Positions 49,901 through 58,400 of a stretch of 64,000 nt of DNA are shown here, piece after piece. Both the position numbers and the translations under genes were made by a program. The notes under the pieces are model-generated. The model made no database searches. It worked only from the letters and a program-made list of their open reading frames with translations, and was not told the origin of the DNA. This stretch comes from Gynuella sunshinyii YC6258 (GTDB lineage Bacteria; Pseudomonadota; Gammaproteobacteria; Pseudomonadales; Natronospirillaceae). The stretch lies in the NCBI RefSeq assembly GCF_000940805.1, contig NZ_CP007142.1:3758593-3822592 (forward strand). The letters run 5' to 3'. Numbering within the stretch: position 1 is the first letter of the stretch; the number at the start of each line of letters is the position of its first letter.

Positions 49901-52900
49901 GGGTACTGATTCGCTGCCGCGCTTCGCCGTTGACCTGTCTGGTCAATATTTCCAGGTGCCGGGCATCCATATCGACCGCCAGAACCGTGGCGCCGCGCGC
50001 CAGTGCTGATAACGCAGCGGCACCATAGGCGCAGCCGAGGTCCAATACTTCGCCATCACATTGCCCGGCATAATCCACAAAGGCTTCAGAACAGGAAAGC
50101 AGTTGCCGGGTCATGGTACCGGTGCCGTTGAGAGTCGGGATCATGCCTTTGAATGCCTCTGGCATCGCGCTTTCCGTTGGCTTGTCATCCGTATGCGGCG
50201 GTTCAGGATCGACAGCGTCTATCCAGTAACAGGTTGTTAAAAACGGAAAGGTTGGCAGCACTACTTTTGCCGGTTTTTGGCCGTGATATAACACTTCCCA
50301 GTCCAGAGTCATACCGCAACACCAGCTTTCCGCCAACACGCTCAGGTTTGCCTGTCGAAGCGCCTGTGTGGTCAGACCGTCGCAACCTTCTTCGGCATTT
50401 CCGCGCCAACAGTGATTAAGGTGCGCTGCTCCATCAGCGATCTGCTGTAGTTTTTGTAACAGTTCCGCATGATTTTTAACCAGCAGAGCCAGGCGCTGTG
50501 TCATGGCTTCACGGCCGGTTTGAAGGGTGTATGCCAGATCCCGCAATGAGATCGTTTCAAACCCATGGTAACGATATTCTTTATTTTGCAGATAGCTCAG
50601 CAGACGCTGCGCCATGGCAACCAACTGCTCGGCTTTACGGGCAGAGAAGACAATCAGATATTCGGACGCAGGAGCCTCTGCAAGGTGCTGATCCCGCTGA
50701 CGATGTTCTTCCAGAATGAGGTGCCCGGTCACCCCACCAAATCCAAAATTGTGTACCCCGATCCGTCTGCCCCGATCGCGTCTGGGCAACCAGTTCTGAT
50801 GCTGCTGCAAAATATGGCAACGGAATGGCTCATCATCTGCATCCCAGTTCAAGTGCTGGCAATTTTCCACCTTTACCAATTGATTATTGGTGAATGACAG
50901 CAATGACTTGATAACTGCAATGACACCGGATGCCCCGGCAAAATGTCCCATATGCCCTTTGATTGTGCCGATAGGCATGGGGTCGTCACGGTCGCCGAAG
51001 ACCTGATGATAAGCCTTAAGCTCTGCGATATCGGTCAGGGTGTTGCCACTGCCCTGCGCTTCAATGTAATCAATATCAGATGGTTGCAGGTTGGCCTGTT
51101 GCAGAGCCTCTTGAATAACCTCCTGATGAGACGCGGGATTCGGTACCGTTACCATGACACCCTGGCCACCGTGGCGTACCGACAAACCTTTGATCACGCC
51201 ATAAATATGGTCGCGGTCACGTTCTGCTGCGGCCAATGGTTTCAGCAACAACAGGCCAAGGGCGTCACTGAAAAAATGACCGTTGGCATCACGATCAAAA
51301 GGTCTGACCTGAGGTTCACCGGTAAACAATCCCAGTTTGCGATTGCAGATCACCACATCCGGGTTCAGCACCAGGTTTACGCCACCGGCCAAAGCCAGTT
51401 CGGCGTCACCGGTCCATAAGCTTTTCAGAGCCGTCTGTATGGCGCTGAATGAACTTGAGCAGGCGGTGTCGAGGGCCATTGCCGGCCCTTGCCAGCCAAA
51501 GAAATGCGAGACCCTGTTAACCAGCATGGCGTGGCTGTTACCGGTATTCAGATAACCTTCAACCGGATATCCCAGCGCCCTGGCTCTGGCTGCGTAGTCC
51601 TGCCGTTCCACACCGATAAAACAACCCACTTTTTTGCCATACAGAGCATTCTTTGCATATCCGGCGTTTTCCAGGGTTTCCCAGGTAGCTTCCAGCGTCA
51701 GCCGCTGTTGAGGGTCCAGTTGGGGGGCCTCCCGGGGTGACAGATTAAAATGCAGGGGGTCAAAATAGCCGACGTTTGCAATAAAAGCGCCGTAATGACA
51801 GTCGGTTTTGTTGTCCTGTTGAGGATCACCATCACAGGCCTGCCATGACCATCGGTCTGCCGGAACGGTGGAAATCGATGACTTGTTGGTCATCAGGTTC
51901 TGCCAGAACTCAGTCAGCGACTCGGCACCCGGCAACCTGCCGCCGATACCGATAATGGCGACCTCGTGGCTTGCAGTAGTGGGTAACGCAGTTGAGACTG
52001 AATGGGTGGTCAGCTGTTGTTTATCCTCGCGCACAGCGTTGACCGGTGTACGGGCAGGCTGTTGCTCAGACCATTTTCGATACAGAAAATCCGTCAGCGC
52101 TTTCAGTGTGGTGTATTCGAGAAACACAAATGGTTGCAGACGGATGTTGTACTCGTCAGTGATTTTTCTGGAAAAAGCGGTCAGTGTGACGGAGCTGAAA
52201 CCATAGTCACTTAAATGGCGATCAGCAGTGATCTGCCCGACATCCAGTTTCAATGTCTGTGACATCAGTTCAGTGATACGTTGCTGAAATGCTTCCTCAG
52301 CCAAGCGATCAGCAGGCACTGAAGCCTGCTGCGAAACAGCTGAGGACGCCTTTTTGACCGGCCTGATAACCTGGGTATCCCACGATAATACAATGGCATT
52401 TTCACCACAGCGCTGAGCCTGGAGATATTCCTCCTGACTGATTTCCTGCCGTGCCAGCAAGGCCTGCATCACCTCTTCACCCAGACCTGCCAGCAACCGG
52501 TGTTTGACAGTCTGCAATTGTGAATCATGTTCACCCTGCTGAATCAGCGAACGCTGTACGGACCTGGACAACACACTTTGCGCCTGCGGATCAGCATGAG
52601 GGCCACGCAGTCGATACATCGGCGGAAAAGAAGGATAATTCAGGCAACGCCAGAAGGCCTGAAACTCTGTTTTTGGATCAGGTAATAATCCCAGTTTCAA
52701 ACCCATGATGACATTGGCCAGCGGTGCCACCACGATCTCTCCCTCACCTGCCCGGTGATTCAGTTCCTCTGCATCCAGGGTATAGTTGCCGGAGATAATC
52801 TGCGCATACCAGCGCGCGACCATTTCGAGGTACGGAAGGGTTCCGGTCGTGCCGACATTTTGCAGTCCATAGGTATTCACCAGACTCGGGTTTTGGCGAT

Positions 52901-55900
52901 AAAACAAGCCCATGGCAAAGTCATCGCGCATGGAAAACTGCTTGACATAATCGAAGGACTGGCTGTTGTCATAACCGGTACACAACACCACCATGTCGAT
53001 GTTTTCAATGTGTGTTCCGGAAGCGCTGAAAATACATCCCCGCCCGGTAAAACGTTCAATATCCTCCACGTGTGTCTGAATGGCACCTTCCGCCACCCGC
53101 TGGATGACACCATCATTGATATGCACAAACGGGTTGGCTCTGAAATCTTCCAGCGATGGAAACAAACCACTCTTCTGGTAACACTCGTAGTATTCGGGCA
53201 TGGAGTTTTTCAGACGCTCCATGATGATGCTGTTGTCTTTGGATATCAGCAGATTAGCCGGTGAAATAAAATCGTTTGGCAGATAACCAACCATGCGCGG
53301 CAATACCAGTCGCAGGGATCGCATGGACCAGAACACGGCGCTGGCGACATGACTGGCTTCTTCGGCGATATCCATACCGCTGACGCCGTTACCGATCACC
53401 AGCACCCGTTTGCCGGCAAAAATCCGGTTGTCATAGTATTGGCCGGAATGCAGAACCTCACCCTGAAATTGATCCAGCCCCGGAATAGTTGGAATGAACG
53501 GATGCTTGTAACGGCCATGACACATGGCTACGCCATCAAAATACCGGGTCTGCTGTTGATCACCCTCCCCGATATCCACTTTCCATTGGTCACCATGTTC
53601 TGTGACCGCAATGATTTTGCTGTTGTAGTGAATGTATTGATGGATATCGAACCGGGAGGCATAAGCCTGCAAATAGGCTCTGACCTGATCAACACCCAGG
53701 AAAAAACCATCTGTAGTATCTGCGGGAAAGTCAGAGAAAAAGCTGGTATCGGCGGAATTCTGAAACCGGGTGCTGTTGTATACCCCGGCGGTTTTGTCCG
53801 CTTTGATATTCCAGATACCACCCAGGACTGATTCTGTTTCATAGATGACCGGCTCATGTCCTTCTTCCAGCAGGGATTTCGCCATGACCAGTCCGGCAGG
53901 ACCCGCACCGATGATACAAATACGTTTTTTCGTCCTGGTCTGGTCTGTCATTGGTTTCATTTCCTCTTGTCTGTACGGGGTGGCCCAGTAGGCTTTCTGA
54001 TCAAATGGGTAGGTTGGCAACGGTATTTTTCGACGGCGTTTATGTTGATGCAGATCCATCCACGAAATGTCTGCGCCGTTGATCCAGGCACGCGCCAGTG
54101 CCTGAAAATCACCTTGCTCACTGGCATTACGCACTTCGATCTCAAGTGCTTCCTGATCAATCGGTTCGGCGGTTACCGTGCCGGTTAATACGGTGGAGAT
54201 GTTATTTCCAATTACCTGCTCCAGGCTGTCTTGCAATTCATTCAGATCAGCAGCCACAATTGCCAGGCGTTCTCTCATGGCTTCCCTGCCCACTTGCAGC
54301 GTATAGGCGAGATCACCAAGACAAAGCCGTGGTTGTCGGGCGACAAAAGCACACAGGTTCTCTGCCATGGCTTGCAGTTGAGTCCGGTTTTTGGCAGAGA
54401 GAATGATGATTTCGGCGACGTTGGCAGATGACGCGGTGAAAGGTTCAGAGGAGCTATATTCCTCCAATACCAGATGTGCACTGGCACCAAAACCGTAACT
54501 ATTGATACTCGCCCGTCGCGGCAACGTGGTTCCATGACGGTCTGTCAATGGATCCCAGGGATGGTTGTCCGCTGTGATCACAAACGCCGTGTCGGTCAGG
54601 GAGATGTGCTCAGACAAACCGGAGAATCCCGGCAGTCCGGGAATTACCTGATGGCGTAATGCATATACGGTTTTAAACAGTGCGGCCATACCCGACACCA
54701 CCTCACCATGTCCCATGGTGGGTTTCAGGCAACTCAGGTGACACTGCGCGGTGTTCTCCAGGTCGCTCTGACAGCGTTCCGCTGCGTTTCGATATGCGGA
54801 TTTCAGTGCTTCAATTTCGATACTGTCGCCGACAGCCGAGGCAATTCCATGAGCTTCGATATACGCCACTGAGCGAGGGTCAATACCTGCCTCAACATAA
54901 GCACGAATCATTGCCGCTTCCATGCCGGCTCCATTGGGAGCCGTCAGCGACATCCCCCTTCCCCCATGGAAAACCGCGCTGCCCTTTAACACCGCATATA
55001 TGCGATCACCATCTGCCCTGGCACTGCTGAGAGGTTTGAGTATTGCCACCCCGACGCCTTCGGCCCGGATATACCCGCTGGCATCCGCCTGGAATGATTT
55101 AACCTGCTTGTGGGATGTGAGTAATCCCATGGCTTCGTAACTGCTGAATCCTGCGGGTGAAAGCAGTAAGTTAACCGCCCCGACAATGGCCTGTTTACAC
55201 TCCCCGGTGTGGATCGATTGCATCGCCCGATGAATGGCAACCAGTGACGATGAACAGGTGGTTTCGCACAGCTCGCTGGGACCGCGCAGATTCAGTAAAT
55301 AAGATATCCGGCTGGGAATCATGGAAACCATTTCAGAGGTCATACGATAGCCGTAGTCTTCCGGATCCAATGATGTGCAATCACGGTATTCACCGGCGGA
55401 AGCCGCCATGAACACACCGGTATCCTGGTTCGCCAGCGTTGCCGGAGTAATCGCCGCGTGCTCCAGTGCCAGCCAGGTATACGTCAGCAGTAACCGCTGC
55501 TGAGGATCCATGAGTTCAGCTTCCCTCGGGGCGATACCAAAAAACAATGGATCAAACGCAGCAACCCCATCAATGAAGCCTCCCCACATGATGGTTGTCT
55601 TGCCCTGTGCTGACAGTGGATCGCCAAAATGGGACTTCCAGTCCCAGCGTGATTCCGGAATAGTGGTTACACAGTTACGCCCGCTACTGATGTTTAGCCA
55701 GAACTCATCCAGATCTTTCGCGCCCGGGAATTTACCGGCCATACCCACAATCGCAATGGGCGACTCGGACACATCCGCCACTGTTCTGCCCCGACCGATG
55801 TTTTCGCGGCTGACCGATTCGCTGTCAGCGGATGAAATATAATGCGCCAGCTGGCGAATGGTCGGATGAGAAAACAACGTCGCCAGCGTCATGTCGCAAT

Positions 55901-58400
55901 CGAAATTCTGACTAATATGCTGTACCAGAACCGCTGCGGAAACTGATGTCCCGCCAACATCAAAGAAGCCATCGTTTATGCCGATGTTTTCAATATGAAG
56001 AAGGTCTTTCCATAGTGTCCACAATTGAGTCTCCAGCGCCGACTCAGGAGATTGTTCAGTCTGAGCCCTGGTCAGTTCCAATGGCCGCTCAGTCAATGTT
56101 TTGCGGTCTGTTTTGCCATTGGGGGTTAACGGCATTGCCTGCAGATTGATAAACAGGCCGGGAACCATGTAGTCCGGAAGCGAATGTTGAAGATACTCAC
56201 GCAATTGCTGTGAAGCGATGGGAGCAGCGTCTATCGTCGTGTAATAACACACCAGTTGCCGCTCTTCACCGTACTCTTTGACCACCGCCACACTTTCGAG
56301 AATTTCCGGATGACTGCTGATCCGGGTTTCAATTTCGCCCAGTTCAATCCGAAAGCCTCTGATTTTCACCTGATGGTCCATACGCCCCAGGTATTCTATC
56401 GTGCCATCACTCCGCCAGCGGGCCAGGTCTCCGGTGCGATACATTCTGGTCTGACCGGAAAACGGATTGGCACGGAATTTTTCTGCCGTCGTATCAGGGA
56501 GATTCCAATAGCCTTTGGCCAGACCATGACCGGCAATACACAACTCTCCTGCGATGCCGACGGGAAGCAGTTGAATGTTTTTATCAACGATATAAACCTG
56601 AGTATTGGCAATCGGACGACCGATAATGGTGGATACGTTCGATCCCGCTTCCAGGCGATGCAAGGTCGACCAAATGGTAGTTTCCGTCGGGCCATACATG
56701 TTCCAGACTTCGCAATCATGGTCCGCAAACCTGCGCTTGAGGGAGTCTGTCAGAGCCTCGCCACCACATAAGATTTTTACTCGCTCTTCATTCTTCCAAC
56801 CGGCATGAAACAACATATTCCAGGTTGCTGGCGTGGCCTGCATAACGGTGGGTTTAACGGTGCGAATCTGTTGCAGCAACTGTTGTGCATCGCGGCTGTT
56901 TTCTTCACTGCAAATATGACACTCACCACCCTGTAATAACGGCAGATAAAGCTCCAGTCCGGCGATATCAAAACAATAAGTGGTCACTGCCAGCAGCCGA
57001 TCATATGCTTGCAGACCGGGCTCCCGACTCATGGACACCAGAAAATTAGTCAGTGCCCGATGAGGGATCATGACCCCCTTGGGGCGACCGGTCGTACCGG
57101 AGGTATACATCAGATAAGCCAGATCATCCGGCGTGACCTGTCGCGGTAGTGGAAAATCAGTCTGCGCAGCCTGCTCGATCCGTTGCCAGTCCCGGTCCAG
57201 CGCGATAATGCTGCCAGCTTCCCCACTCCAGGCAGATATGACAGAGATCAGACGATCCTGAGTCAGGACAAGTTGTACACCGCTGTCCTGCATCATATAG
57301 CGCAGCCTGTCCTCCGGATAATCCGGACCGAAAGGGACATAAGCGCCACCGGATTTGAGGATACCGATAAGCCCGACAATCATATCCAGAGAACGTTCAA
57401 CACACAGACCGACCAACGAACCGGGACCAACACCGGTGGATTGCAAATAACGGGCAAGCAGAGTACTTCTGTGTTCAAGATCCTGATAAGACAGATGATT
57501 CCCTTCGTGAAAAACAGCAGATTTGTCCGGGTCTTTTTTTACCTGCTCAGCCAATAACTCGTGAAAGCACTGTTCTTGTGGATATTCTGCTGCAGTCGCA
57601 TTCCAATCATCCAGTATGGTCTGCTCTTCCTGCCGGGATAATAGTGAATACATTTCCGGCAATTGTCCGGGATCATCCATTACAGTATCAATCAGGTTGA
57701 CATACTGGTTCTGAAGATAATTGATTGTCGATGCCTCAAACAAACCTATATCGTAGGTTATGACGACTGTAAAATTACCGCGTCGCTCAGTTATCTGCAC
57801 GAACAACTCATAACCATCCTTCCAGTTCAACTGCCATTCCGTATCATTTTTTTTGATATCCTGAAAAGCAAATCCGACCGAGAACAAAGGATCTTCCAAT
57901 GGCACATCGGCATCAACTTCCAAGACCTGACACACGTTTTCAAACGTACACGCAGAGTGAGCAGACATGGTAGAAAGAGTATGACGGACATGATGCAGTA
58001 AATCGCCAAATGGCTGAGTGCCGACGGCTGTCGCCCGCATCGGGACCAGCTGCTTCGTGGATTCAGCTCTGTCACTGTCGCGTGTCATATCCATTAACAG
58101 GCCGAACAAAATATCCTGTTGATCGGTATGGCGATACAGAAAAACAATGAATAATGTCAGAAAAACAGTTGCCGGGTCAGTATCTTGAGCATCGGCAAAA
58201 TTGACAACAGCCTGAGCCGTATGTGCTGAAACAACACTGACAACAGTGTCTGTTTTGTGTTTATCCAAAGCTGTTAAACGGGGTCGATCAACAGGCAGAT
58301 TCAATATTGGCAATGGCGCCGACAAGGTTTGTTTCCAGAACGAAATAGTGTCAGGAAACGTGCTCTTTAAGTGTAACAATTCGTTGAAAGAAAGTTTCAT
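43998..58400 (-). CDS. lbmA: Loading and oxime-forming NRPS-PKS: C fragment-A(Gly)-PCP / KS-FMO-ACP / KS0-OMT-ACP / KS-KR-ACP / KS0
   Basis: 4800 aa, first protein of the line. Residues 1-270 are only the C-terminal half of a condensation domain (no HHxxxDG), as expected for a loading module. A domain 275-760 (YTSGTTGRPKG, code D-I-L-Q-L-G-M-I-W, glycine type); PCP Ser819. KS1 878-1303 (Cys1049 in ETTCSSSL; HGIAS replaces HGTGT). Flavin monooxygenase 1488-1935 (GAGPAG, GNGVSG, FQGEVLHSGQYY at 1645-1656); ACP about 2035-2105 (GFSS). KS2 2143-2570 (Cys2314, but Gln2449 replaces the HGTGT His: non-elongating). Methyltransferase 2745-2993 (VLDLGCAYG), ACP Ser3053. KS3 3128-3555 fully canonical (Cys3295), KR 3740-4170 (ITGGTRGLG, SDYAMAN), ACP Ser4265. 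KS4 4345-4765 (Cys4501, Asn4635 for His: non-elongating), its DH being on LbmB. This KS-Ox-ACP-KS-MT-ACP bimodule matches the reported lobatamide oxime bimodule (LbmA-Ox). The start ATG has no well-spaced Shine-Dalgarno. Confidence 0.92.
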   Translation of the reverse strand: MKLSFNELLHLKSTFPDTISFWKQTLSAPLPILNLPVDRPRLTALDKHKTDTVVSVVSAHTAQAVVNFADAQDTDPATVFLTLFIVFLYRHTDQQDILFGLLMDMTRDSDRAESTKQLVPMRATAVGTQPFGDLLHHVRHTLSTMSAHSACTFENVCQVLEVDADVPLEDPLFSVGFAFQDIKKNDTEWQLNWKDGYELFVQITERRGNFTVVITYDIGLFEASTINYLQNQYVNLIDTVMDDPGQLPEMYSLLSRQEEQTILDDWNATAAEYPQEQCFHELLAEQVKKDPDKSAVFHEGNHLSYQDLEHRSTLLARYLQSTGVGPGSLVGLCVERSLDMIVGLIGILKSGGAYVPFGPDYPEDRLRYMMQDSGVQLVLTQDRLISVISAWSGEAGSIIALDRDWQRIEQAAQTDFPLPRQVTPDDLAYLMYTSGTTGRPKGVMIPHRALTNFLVSMSREPGLQAYDRLLAVTTYCFDIAGLELYLPLLQGGECHICSEENSRDAQQLLQQIRTVKPTVMQATPATWNMLFHAGWKNEERVKILCGGEALTDSLKRRFADHDCEVWNMYGPTETTIWSTLHRLEAGSNVSTIIGRPIANTQVYIVDKNIQLLPVGIAGELCIAGHGLAKGYWNLPDTTAEKFRANPFSGQTRMYRTGDLARWRSDGTIEYLGRMDHQVKIRGFRIELGEIETRISSHPEILESVAVVKEYGEERQLVCYYTTIDAAPIASQQLREYLQHSLPDYMVPGLFINLQAMPLTPNGKTDRKTLTERPLELTRAQTEQSPESALETQLWTLWKDLLHIENIGINDGFFDVGGTSVSAAVLVQHISQNFDCDMTLATLFSHPTIRQLAHYISSADSESVSRENIGRGRTVADVSESPIAIVGMAGKFPGAKDLDEFWLNISSGRNCVTTIPESRWDWKSHFGDPLSAQGKTTIMWGGFIDGVAAFDPLFFGIAPREAELMDPQQRLLLTYTWLALEHAAITPATLANQDTGVFMAASAGEYRDCTSLDPEDYGYRMTSEMVSMIPSRISYLLNLRGPSELCETTCSSSLVAIHRAMQSIHTGECKQAIVGAVNLLLSPAGFSSYEAMGLLTSHKQVKSFQADASGYIRAEGVGVAILKPLSSARADGDRIYAVLKGSAVFHGGRGMSLTAPNGAGMEAAMIRAYVEAGIDPRSVAYIEAHGIASAVGDSIEIEALKSAYRNAAERCQSDLENTAQCHLSCLKPTMGHGEVVSGMAALFKTVYALRHQVIPGLPGFSGLSEHISLTDTAFVITADNHPWDPLTDRHGTTLPRRASINSYGFGASAHLVLEEYSSSEPFTASSANVAEIIILSAKNRTQLQAMAENLCAFVARQPRLCLGDLAYTLQVGREAMRERLAIVAADLNELQDSLEQVIGNNISTVLTGTVTAEPIDQEALEIEVRNASEQGDFQALARAWINGADISWMDLHQHKRRRKIPLPTYPFDQKAYWATPYRQEEMKPMTDQTRTKKRICIIGAGPAGLVMAKSLLEEGHEPVIYETESVLGGIWNIKADKTAGVYNSTRFQNSADTSFFSDFPADTTDGFFLGVDQVRAYLQAYASRFDIHQYIHYNSKIIAVTEHGDQWKVDIGEGDQQQTRYFDGVAMCHGRYKHPFIPTIPGLDQFQGEVLHSGQYYDNRIFAGKRVLVIGNGVSGMDIAEEASHVASAVFWSMRSLRLVLPRMVGYLPNDFISPANLLISKDNSIIMERLKNSMPEYYECYQKSGLFPSLEDFRANPFVHINDGVIQRVAEGAIQTHVEDIERFTGRGCIFSASGTHIENIDMVVLCTGYDNSQSFDYVKQFSMRDDFAMGLFYRQNPSLVNTYGLQNVGTTGTLPYLEMVARWYAQIISGNYTLDAEELNHRAGEGEIVVAPLANVIMGLKLGLLPDPKTEFQAFWRCLNYPSFPPMYRLRGPHADPQAQSVLSRSVQRSLIQQGEHDSQLQTVKHRLLAGLGEEVMQALLARQEISQEEYLQAQRCGENAIVLSWDTQVIRPVKKASSAVSQQASVPADRLAEEAFQQRITELMSQTLKLDVGQITADRHLSDYGFSSVTLTAFSRKITDEYNIRLQPFVFLEYTTLKALTDFLYRKWSEQQPARTPVNAVREDKQQLTTHSVSTALPTTASHEVAIIGIGGRLPGAESLTEFWQNLMTNKSSISTVPADRWSWQACDGDPQQDNKTDCHYGAFIANVGYFDPLHFNLSPREAPQLDPQQRLTLEATWETLENAGYAKNALYGKKVGCFIGVERQDYAARARALGYPVEGYLNTGNSHAMLVNRVSHFFGWQGPAMALDTACSSSFSAIQTALKSLWTGDAELALAGGVNLVLNPDVVICNRKLGLFTGEPQVRPFDRDANGHFFSDALGLLLLKPLAAAERDRDHIYGVIKGLSVRHGGQGVMVTVPNPASHQEVIQEALQQANLQPSDIDYIEAQGSGNTLTDIAELKAYHQVFGDRDDPMPIGTIKGHMGHFAGASGVIAVIKSLLSFTNNQLVKVENCQHLNWDADDEPFRCHILQQHQNWLPRRDRGRRIGVHNFGFGGVTGHLILEEHRQRDQHLAEAPASEYLIVFSARKAEQLVAMAQRLLSYLQNKEYRYHGFETISLRDLAYTLQTGREAMTQRLALLVKNHAELLQKLQQIADGAAHLNHCWRGNAEEGCDGLTTQALRQANLSVLAESWCCGMTLDWEVLYHGQKPAKVVLPTFPFLTTCYWIDAVDPEPPHTDDKPTESAMPEAFKGMIPTLNGTGTMTRQLLSCSEAFVDYAGQCDGEVLDLGCAYGAAALSALARGATVLAVDMDARHLEILTRQVNGEARQRISTQQGTVPELDLPGNRFGAIHAGRVLHFLSPQALQLTLTKMYRWLKPGGKIFLTCDTPYFPQWAANVSDYETRKQTGDLWPGYIADLKHYFASHADISGYGDASAHADALQGMTEINLLDPDILRRECQNAGFTVEQAEFETLAVSVNGARPKGGVEHVSLIAVKPVTATAELTDATDESPAAELQLERVLHSITEMLAEELDLDQQEISANHKFFELGLNSAIGVSWMSRINERYGLLVPAARLFAYPTLQELARYLLGEISKQPSDVTNSTRQSSPSRNESAASSVSSFSVSSQQTQIAVIGLSCRFPGSDNAEEFWNTIQNKQDCIDEVPPERWNMADYFHADPEQPDKTDCRYMGVLQDADCFDPMFFNITPLEARHMDPQQRLFLQAAWSCLEDAGYASEVISGSRCGVFAGYGNYGQNQMESGLNAQRFLGGSPSILAARIAYFLNLQGPCLTIDTACSASLVAVAEACNSLVLGDCDMALAGGISVLTGPDVHIMATKAGMLSTDGRCYTLDQRANGFVPSEGIGVVALKRLSDAQKDNDIIYGLVQGWGVNQDGRSNGITAPNQQAQVRLQKHVYDKFGINPEHIQYVELHGTGTRLGDPVEVDALTQTFQSYTAKQQYCAIGSVKSNVGHALAAAGIAGLIKMLMAMQHRQLPPTLHVEDVNEHIVLNQSPFYINTESRDWETDGVDRRRAAISSFGYSGTNAHVVIEEYVSPPVPAPAQLQPLLIVLSARTPERLRVMAQQLHDFIGHHPDLDLTNLAYTLQVGRQAMAARSGIMAESREDILEKLQAVSAGAKTGSGCWLGQSLQHEPVLSLFSDDDDMDKTITAWMHKGKYAKLLSLWVSGFDIDWQQLYQPASTAEPSASPRRISLPTYPFARERFWPEAVSSSDRGQGSQHSRRPNHLQLVAPGKVQARKADFRFLTKTWEAVPQSPVQAPMQTIFVLTTPATQLLATLVAAELPGSVVLYPEDLATWSEDYPTDPFGCVDLLGCDQNRHDSLEWLEGLQRLISQSSQTRKMLLAVTQGLEAWHNPMPVLKGANRVGLYRMLQSEYSSVQSRHMDADPAIQGVELARQIAAELRISDEVAEVCYRHGQRYRAVLREVSDAGEQAKPLFAASEWLWITGGTRGLGYQCAQHFVRHYGVKKLLLSGRETWPPRSEWPLLIAQNDPRASQMSGILAMEQQGVEVRVESIVLTDATAVSAQLTKIRASGTLAGLIHCAGNMDTETPAFIRKSIADIHQILTPKTSALDTVLSQLGDDELKCVLLFSSVAGIIPTLGAGQSDYAMANAYMDYVATSWQGRCPLVSIQWAHWRESSMGELKGGAYGRTGLLSHSHQQGLAMLDEILSRDMGPVVLAAQVNEALWRPQQLMARRIAGESGESAQAVDSKPDIETVQTWLKTFFCRQLEISEDSIQLQTAFEQYGVDSILLSQLSSALGKALAQPMDPSVLFDHSSLAALSEWLLDTHATALINVLSSTNVLSSTKTPSSSKAPAVAVVNRQNTVSDHSDDIVVVGMSCRFPGAADLEAYWQLLSAGQSRIAAVPTERWGKPSSFYAALLDSIHHFDPDFFHLSLADAQMMDPQALLVLEESLNMFYHAGYRMDDIRGTATGVYLGSRSRTDLPEALLERADNPIVALGQNYMAANISHFFDLKGPSLVVDTACSSALVAMNMAIESLRNGDNEMALAGGVNLLTSDLVHRTFARRKLLSSNGDFHIFDQRAEGIVPGEGAGMVLLKTRARAEQDGDTIYAVIKALSLNNDGRTAGLATPSIHAQKKVMLSALAKSGVKATDISYIEANASGSQVTDLLELKAMEAVYRSSARISCGLGSIKPNIGHPLCAEGIAGFIKLVLMLNHRRHVPFLSGYHTMDHYPIERSPFVFHRDSNDWSGTPRIAALNCFADGGTNAHLIVAESSNPNAVRRPVTPPVLHRRDLRQQDTVVDNNWWETSATVGAGNGRAVGDS
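45433..45468. repeat. 18-bp perfect tandem duplication in an ACP-KS linker of lbmA
   Basis: Two identical 18-bp units (TTGGTTGATGACAGGACA) encode a doubled six-residue NVLSST segment between ACP Ser4265 and KS4. Perfect identity suggests a recent slippage event in a Ser/Thr-rich linker. Confidence 0.85.

Noticed and set aside
1952-58400. Oximidine-type cluster as the identity
   Set aside because: Oximidine shares the oxime-enamide side chain but has no internal ester; the embedded BVMO, two C-methyltransferases and the C27N2 count fit lobatamide better.
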